Shown here piece after piece: positions 59,842 through 64,000 of a stretch of DNA of 64,000 nt. Both the position numbers and the translations under genes were made by a program. The notes beneath the pieces are model-generated. The model saw only the letters and a program-made list of their open reading frames with translations, had not been told where the DNA came from and searched no databases. Positions within the stretch are counted from its first letter, which is position 1. Every line of letters begins with the position of its first letter. This DNA is from JAMZMI01 sp964353015 (lineage in GTDB: Bacteria > Bacteroidota > Bacteroidia > Cytophagales > Cyclobacteriaceae): the NCBI GenBank assembly GCA_964353015.1, contig CAYGUA010000025.1:22687-86686 (forward strand), in the 5' to 3' direction.

Positions 59842-60983
59842 AAACAGCGATTTGGTTCTGTCTGATGATCACTGCGTTTTGGAGCATGGCTCAAGCCGAC
59901 GAAGAACCCAAATTCACGGCACACGGCTACATCAAAGACATGGCCACCTTCAATTTCATTGGAAAGGACAATACACAAATTGATAACCTGATTCATCACC
60001 GATTGAATTTTGCCTGGTTTCCCACCAAATATCTGACTGGAAAATTAGAATTTAGAACGAGGGTATTCCATGGTGACCAGGTAGGTTCCATTCCCAATTA
60101 TGGCAGCTTCATCGATGTGAATAATGATTATTTCGATTGGTCTTATATGCCGGTGAACAATAACAAAACAGTCATTCACAGCATGATTGACCGGTTTTAT
60201 CTTCAATGGAATAAAAACGACTGGGAGATCATTGCCGGACGACAAAGAATCAATTGGGGCGTAAATCTTGCATGGAATCCAAATGATTTATTTAATACGT
60301 ATTCCTTTTATGATTTCGACTATGAAGAAAGGCCGGGAAGTGATGCACTTAGGATCAGAAAATATACGGGGTTCGCATCAGAAGTGGAATTTGCAATCAA
60401 AATGGCCGATAAATTCGAAGACCTGACTGCTGCTTTTCGTTACCAATTCAACAAATACAATTATGACATTCAGTTTCTCGCAGGATTGATGGAAAAAAAT
60501 CTGGCACTCGGTACTGGTTGGGCTGGCAATCTATCCAATGCTGGATTCAAAGGTGAAATCACCTATCTGAAAAATCCAGATTCTGGTGAGGATGGCATGC
60601 TGGCCTCAACAACAGTGGATTACTCCTTTTCCAATTCTTTGTATTTGAATGGGGCTTTGCTTTATTCCTCATTTGGATCCAAAAAGCCAGCTGCTTTTGT
60701 GGTGGATACCCGATCCAATCTGAATATCCGATCACTTTCACCTTACAAATGGTCCACTTTCATACAGGCCTCCTACCCAATCCATCCTTTGGTCAATCTC
60801 GGGCTTTCGAATATCTTTTTCCCTTCGGACGGCTCCATCTTTTTAAACCCCTTTGTCACGTATTCGGTTAAAGATGATTTTGATCTTGATCTGATCAGTC
60901 AACTCTATTTTGGGGATAATTCAGAGGGTAAATATGACGCTTTGGCCAAGGTAGTTTATGTGCGAGTGAAGTGGAGTTATTGA
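59838..60983 (+). CDS. Outer-membrane beta-barrel protein of the export operon
   Basis: The 381-residue protein has a signal peptide (about 1-20, ending WSMAQA). The mature part alternates amphipathic strands with charged turns (RLNFAWFPTKYLTGKLEFRTRVF, RFYLQWNKNDWEIIAGRQRINWG) and ends in VYVRVKWSY with a C-terminal aromatic residue, as in outer-membrane barrels. The GRQRINWG...WNPNDLFN segment resembles DUF1302-type and porin-like barrels; the family is not certain. It overlaps the ATPase gene by 4 nt and completes the inner membrane-periplasm-outer membrane set. Confidence 0.78.
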   Translation: MKTAIWFCLMITAFWSMAQADEEPKFTAHGYIKDMATFNFIGKDNTQIDNLIHHRLNFAWFPTKYLTGKLEFRTRVFHGDQVGSIPNYGSFIDVNNDYFDWSYMPVNNNKTVIHSMIDRFYLQWNKNDWEIIAGRQRINWGVNLAWNPNDLFNTYSFYDFDYEERPGSDALRIRKYTGFASEVEFAIKMADKFEDLTAAFRYQFNKYNYDIQFLAGLMEKNLALGTGWAGNLSNAGFKGEITYLKNPDSGEDGMLASTTVDYSFSNSLYLNGALLYSSFGSKKPAAFVVDTRSNLNIRSLSPYKWSTFIQASYPIHPLVNLGLSNIFFPSDGSIFLNPFVTYSVKDDFDLDLISQLYFGDNSEGKYDALAKVVYVRVKWSY

Positions 60984-61147
60984 GTTTTAAACCTTTTAGA
61001 ATCCGCTACTAAATCGCTTAACATTGATGCATTTGCAATGATGATAAAAATCAATCCTCACAATTCATTATTATTTTGTACTTCCATATCATTTTTAAAA
61101 AAAAAGACATATTTTGATCTTCTAATTTTACCAAAATAAAAATATCA

Positions 61148-61723
61148 ATGTCAGAATGGTGGAATACTTTGTCAACCCTGCAACAAGTGTACTGGGGATT
61201 CGCTATTCCTTTTAGTCTCATTTTTCTTATTCAAATGGTTCTGACCTTTGTCGGAGGAGATATAGACTCAGACAGTGCAGGAGATGTACACATGGAATTG
61301 GATCACGATGCTGGATTCCAATTTTTCACAATCAAAAATTTTATTGGATTCTTTACCCTCTTTGCGTGGACGGGAATCGCATGCTTGGACTCGGGCTTTT
61401 CATCAGGATCAACTCTGCTCATTTCATTTTTAGCGGGAATAGGAATGATGATTCTTATGGCTGCTATCTTTTATTATTTCAGCAAACTAACGGATTCAGG
61501 CACCTTGTCAATTAATAATGCCATTGGGGGTATCGGGGAAGTTTATCTGCCTATTCATGCCGCCAGGGGAAATATTGGCAGGGTGCAAATCAAGGTGCAA
61601 GGCTCCTTACGAGAGCTTGAAGCCATCACAGATGATCCTCAAGATCTATCCACCGGAACCGTAGTTTCCGTGATGGATGTAATCAACAACAACACACTTA
61701 TCGTTACTAAATCAAAAATCTAA
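61148..61723 (+). CDS. NfeD-like membrane protein with OB-fold domain
   Basis: The 191-residue protein has three membrane helices (about 17-35, 66-85, 92-115) and a soluble OB-fold-like C-terminal domain (about 120-190: GGIGEVYLPIHAARGNIGRVQIKVQGSLRELEAITDD...VVSVMDVINNNTLIVTKSK). This is the YqiJ/NfeD-type partner of flotillins. In Bacillus the NfeD partner acts with the flotillin in membrane microdomains. The stop codon is immediately followed by the flotillin ATG, so co-expression is certain. Confidence 0.85.
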   Translation: MSEWWNTLSTLQQVYWGFAIPFSLIFLIQMVLTFVGGDIDSDSAGDVHMELDHDAGFQFFTIKNFIGFFTLFAWTGIACLDSGFSSGSTLLISFLAGIGMMILMAAIFYYFSKLTDSGTLSINNAIGGIGEVYLPIHAARGNIGRVQIKVQGSLRELEAITDDPQDLSTGTVVSVMDVINNNTLIVTKSKI

Positions 61724-63190
61724 ATGTCAGGAACCTTCATCTTTATCATTGCGGCAGTTGTCGTATTCGTATTCGTGCTACTCATAGGTTTATTTCAGCG
61801 ATACAAGAGATGTCCATCGGATCGCATTTTGGTTATTTATGGTAAAGTTGGTAAAGGATCAGATGATCTCGGACGATCCGCAAGATGTATCCATGGGGGT
61901 GCGGCATTTATCTGGCCTGTTATACAGGACTATGAGTTTCTGGAGTTGACTCCAATTTCCATAGAAGTCATGTTAACCAGTGCGCTGAGTCGACAGAACA
62001 TTCGTGTGGATGTTCCATCAAGATTCACAGTTGGTATTTCAACTGAAGAAGGTATTATGACTAATGCTGCCGAACGTCTACTGGGGTTGTCTCAGGCCAA
62101 TATTCATGATCTGGCAAAAGACATTATTTTCGGGCAATTGCGTTTGGTGGTTGCTACAATGGATATCGAAGAGATCAATAACAACCGTGATAAGTTTTTA
62201 GCAAATGTTGCTTCGAATGTGGAAGCGGAATTGAAAAAAATCGGATTGAAACTCATCAACGTGAATGTAACAGATATCAAAGATGAATCTGGATACATTG
62301 AGGCGTTGGGAAAGGAGGCTGCTGCTAAGGCCATAAACGAAGCTAGAAAGAGCGTGGCTGAGAAGGATCGTGATGGTATGGTGGGTGAGGCGAATGCCGT
62401 TCAGGAACAACGAGTAAAAGTGGCATCTGCTGACGCGACGGCTGTGGAAGGTGAAAATACAGCTAAAATTAAAATAGCTATGTCCGACGCTGCAAGAAGA
62501 GAGAAAGAAGCAGAAGCGCAACGTCAAGCCACTGCAGCCGAAAAAGTACAGTCTGCAAAAGCATTGGAGGAAGCATATGCCGCGGAACAAGAAGCAGAAA
62601 ATGCTCGGGCTCAACGAGACAAGGCAAGCCAAACAGCTGATATTGTGATACCAGCCCAGATCAATAAGGAAAAAGTAGAAATAGCAGCCGAAGCTGAGGC
62701 TGAAATGACCAGAAGACATGCAAGAGGCGAGGCTGATGCAATTTGGTTTAAGAAGGAAGCTGAGGCAAAGGGTATATATGAAGTACTGACTAAGCAGGCG
62801 GAAGGATTCAAAAAGATCGTTGAAGCTGCTGGTAACAACTCGCGTGATGCTGTTTTGTTGATCATTGCTGATAAATTGGATGAATTGGTAAGACTACAAA
62901 CTGAAGCAATCAAAAATATCAAAATTGATAAAGTTACTGTTTGGGACAGTGGAAGTAGTGGTGATGGTGACAAGACCTCAACAGCGAACTTCATTTCTGG
63001 ACTTTATAAATCTGTACCACCACTCCAAGAAATGTTTGGAATGGCGGGAATGGAGCTACCTGGTTATCTGAAAGGAAAATCCTCGGAGGAAATAGTACAG
63101 CTGGCAAAAGATGTGCAGGAAGCCAAAGACGCTAAAAAGGTAGAGAAGAAACAGAAACCAGAACCTCCGAAAGAGGGTGAAGAGAAATAA
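61724..63190 (+). CDS. Flotillin-like SPFH-domain protein
   Basis: The 488-residue protein starts with a membrane helix (about 4-26), followed by an SPFH domain (about 35-220: FLELTPISIEVMLTSALSRQNIRVDVPSRFTVGIST). A long coiled coil (about 225-340) contains repeated Ala/Glu heptads such as EAEAQRQATAAEK, and a conserved flotillin tail includes WDSGSSGDGD and IEALFEMAG-like SVPPLQEMFGMAGMELP. The last 30 residues are Lys/Glu-rich. Flotillins organise membrane domains and influence signalling and secretion. It is followed by a strong terminator. Confidence 0.93.
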   Translation: MSGTFIFIIAAVVVFVFVLLIGLFQRYKRCPSDRILVIYGKVGKGSDDLGRSARCIHGGAAFIWPVIQDYEFLELTPISIEVMLTSALSRQNIRVDVPSRFTVGISTEEGIMTNAAERLLGLSQANIHDLAKDIIFGQLRLVVATMDIEEINNNRDKFLANVASNVEAELKKIGLKLINVNVTDIKDESGYIEALGKEAAAKAINEARKSVAEKDRDGMVGEANAVQEQRVKVASADATAVEGENTAKIKIAMSDAARREKEAEAQRQATAAEKVQSAKALEEAYAAEQEAENARAQRDKASQTADIVIPAQINKEKVEIAAEAEAEMTRRHARGEADAIWFKKEAEAKGIYEVLTKQAEGFKKIVEAAGNNSRDAVLLIIADKLDELVRLQTEAIKNIKIDKVTVWDSGSSGDGDKTSTANFISGLYKSVPPLQEMFGMAGMELPGYLKGKSSEEIVQLAKDVQEAKDAKKVEKKQKPEPPKEGEEK

Positions 63191-63195
63191 TACGG

Positions 63196-63219
63196 AGGGG
63201 CGATCAGCCCCTTTTTTTG
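63196..63219 (+). terminator. Rho-independent terminator after the flotillin gene
   Basis: GGGGC (63197-63201) pairs with GCCCC (63207-63211) across GATCA, followed by seven T. It lies 5 nt after the stop codon. Confidence 0.9.
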
Positions 63220-63735
63220 TTACATCCGTGTAGCCGTATAGCTGAAATAATTTTTCATCCATGTTTTACCACCATCATATGATCGATCCATTTTCCAGGA
63301 ATATTGATCTTTTGAGAGAGCATAAAATTCAATTTTTTCAAGGTACTCGCCACGCTCATCTGCGCCTTTTCCATCGAAAAGGAACTTACCTTTTTTATAT
63401 TCTCCCGTCATCTGAGTGGTGATAGAGAGATTGCTCTCAACCCATAACATACGCCAGATTCCCCTTCGCGCGTCATAGGTGCGGATGGTGGTTCCATAGC
63501 AGATTAGATTTCCATTGGCATCTTTGGTGAAAAAGTCGTCTTTGTGTGCTGTTTCATTAAAAATGTAGGTGCAATTGGTATAAAATATTTCTTCTAAAAA
63601 GTTGCCTCTAGGTGTAAGGGATTTGGCCTGATATTTCCATTCTCCTATTAGGAAGGACATTTTGTCAAATTCACTTTGGGCAGATGTGCTGAATACAATC
63701 AAACCAAAGAATAATGTTAGAGCTTGTGATTTCAT
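63220..63735 (-). CDS. Secreted DUF1579-like protein
   Basis: The 171-residue protein has a signal peptide (about 1-19, ending FSTSAQ). The mature part FDKMSFLIGEWKYQAKSLTPRGNFLEEIFYTNCTYIFNETAHKD and later DARRGIWRMLWVESN and SWKMDRSYDGGKTWMKNYFSYTA resemble small lipocalin-like or DUF1579 domains that are common in secreted Bacteroidota proteins. No catalytic motif is recognised. It is convergent with the flotillin operon and shares its terminator region. Confidence 0.7.
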   Translation of the reverse strand: MKSQALTLFFGLIVFSTSAQSEFDKMSFLIGEWKYQAKSLTPRGNFLEEIFYTNCTYIFNETAHKDDFFTKDANGNLICYGTTIRTYDARRGIWRMLWVESNLSITTQMTGEYKKGKFLFDGKGADERGEYLEKIEFYALSKDQYSWKMDRSYDGGKTWMKNYFSYTATRM

Positions 63736-63945
63736 AATGGTGTTTTAACATTATGACACCCAAACAGCTCCTTTCACTTATGACCTAGGCTCTAAACTGC
63801 AAAAAAAGATTTGAGGAGATGTATAGTGTCTGGTTAAATGAAATCGGTAGTCAATTCATTTGAAATCCTAAACTTCCACAAAGCTACAAATTCGCCCCAA
63901 TCTGAAGCAACATCGCTCATAAAACAAGAAAATGTAACTTTCAAA
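63736..63945. other. Intergenic stretch upstream of the DUF1579-like gene
   Basis: About 210 bp hold no gene. It must include the promoter of the gene at 63735, but no clear element was identified. Confidence 0.4.
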
Positions 63946-63982
63946 CAAAAACCCTCCCCGTTTTCACGAGAAGGGTTTTCTT
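63946..63982. terminator. Hairpin terminator near the right window edge
   Basis: AAAACCCT (63948-63955) pairs with AGGGTTTT (63972-63979), with further inner pairing, followed by CTTATCT. It may serve a gene beyond the window on the minus strand, since no plus-strand gene precedes it here. Confidence 0.55.
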
Positions 63983-64000
63983 ATCTATATGAATAGGGCA

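Noticed and set aside
1..64000. CRISPR arrays, rRNA operons, prophage or insertion sequences
   Set aside because: No regularly spaced repeats, rRNA signatures, transposase or phage structural genes were seen. The only mobile-type gene is the HNH endonuclease.

Overview
The window reads as a chromosomal segment of a marine-type Bacteroidota, most likely a Cytophagales/Reichenbachiella-like organism. The reasons are a SusC/SusD pair with a hybrid two-component regulator, a type IX secretion (T9SS) C-terminal sorting domain, promoters of the TTG-N19-21-TAnnTTTG class, a Rho factor with a long charged insertion, and a flexirubin-free carotenoid operon of the crtI-crtB-lycopene cyclase-ispH-crtZ kind. 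The taxonomic call is an inference from gene content. No rRNA, CRISPR array, prophage or insertion sequence was seen.

Region 1 (1-14.9 kb) is a polysaccharide utilisation locus that looks aimed at pectic beta-1,4-galactan. On the minus strand, in transcription order, it holds a surface glycan-binding lipoprotein, a hybrid two-component regulator (HTCS), a 30-residue membrane peptide, SusC, SusD, a GH53 endo-galactanase with a T9SS tail, and a NodB-type deacetylase cut by the window edge. A GH2 beta-galactosidase-like lipoprotein diverges on the plus strand. The logic is surface cutting and import by GH53/SusCD, oligomer trimming by GH2, and oligosaccharide sensing by the HTCS. A second, lipoprotein GH53 sits alone at 47.7-48.9 kb.

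Region 2 (15-28 kb) is mostly housekeeping: ridA, gltX, a lysine-forming saccharopine dehydrogenase-like enzyme, rfbD, rho, serS, a GNAT acetyltransferase and small proteins. Embedded in it is a translationally coupled pair of a secreted beta-helix protein and an L-rhamnose-mutarotase-like lipoprotein, followed by a DUF2911-TPR protein.

Region 3 (28.2-34.8 kb) is the carotenoid island: a CruF-like hydratase, a MerR regulator with a CarH-type B12-binding module, an ECF sigma factor, crtI, crtB, lycopene cyclase, ispH and crtZ, all on the plus strand. The region between the MerR and sigma genes carries strong palindromes overlapping a good promoter, which suggests B12/light control of the sigma factor and through it of pigment synthesis.

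Region 4 (35-49.7 kb) contains a free-standing NUMOD4-HNH endonuclease gene, rpmA/rplU, nrdB-nrdA with two perfect DnaA boxes upstream, an esterase, clpC, a WbqC-like protein, a Sua5-type enzyme, mltG, a thioesterase, a YihY/BrkB protein, the second GH53, a roughly 690-bp gene-poor stretch and tRNA-Ser(UGA).

Region 5 (49.8-63.7 kb) contains an unknown secreted protein next to a stand-alone LuxR-type helix-turn-helix protein and a complete NarL-like response regulator/TPR histidine kinase pair. An HTTM membrane protein diverges from a TetR-led operon encoding a LolA-like protein, two FtsX-type permeases, an ABC ATPase and a beta-barrel protein, which together look like a complete envelope export system. 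An NfeD-like/flotillin pair and a small secreted protein close the window.
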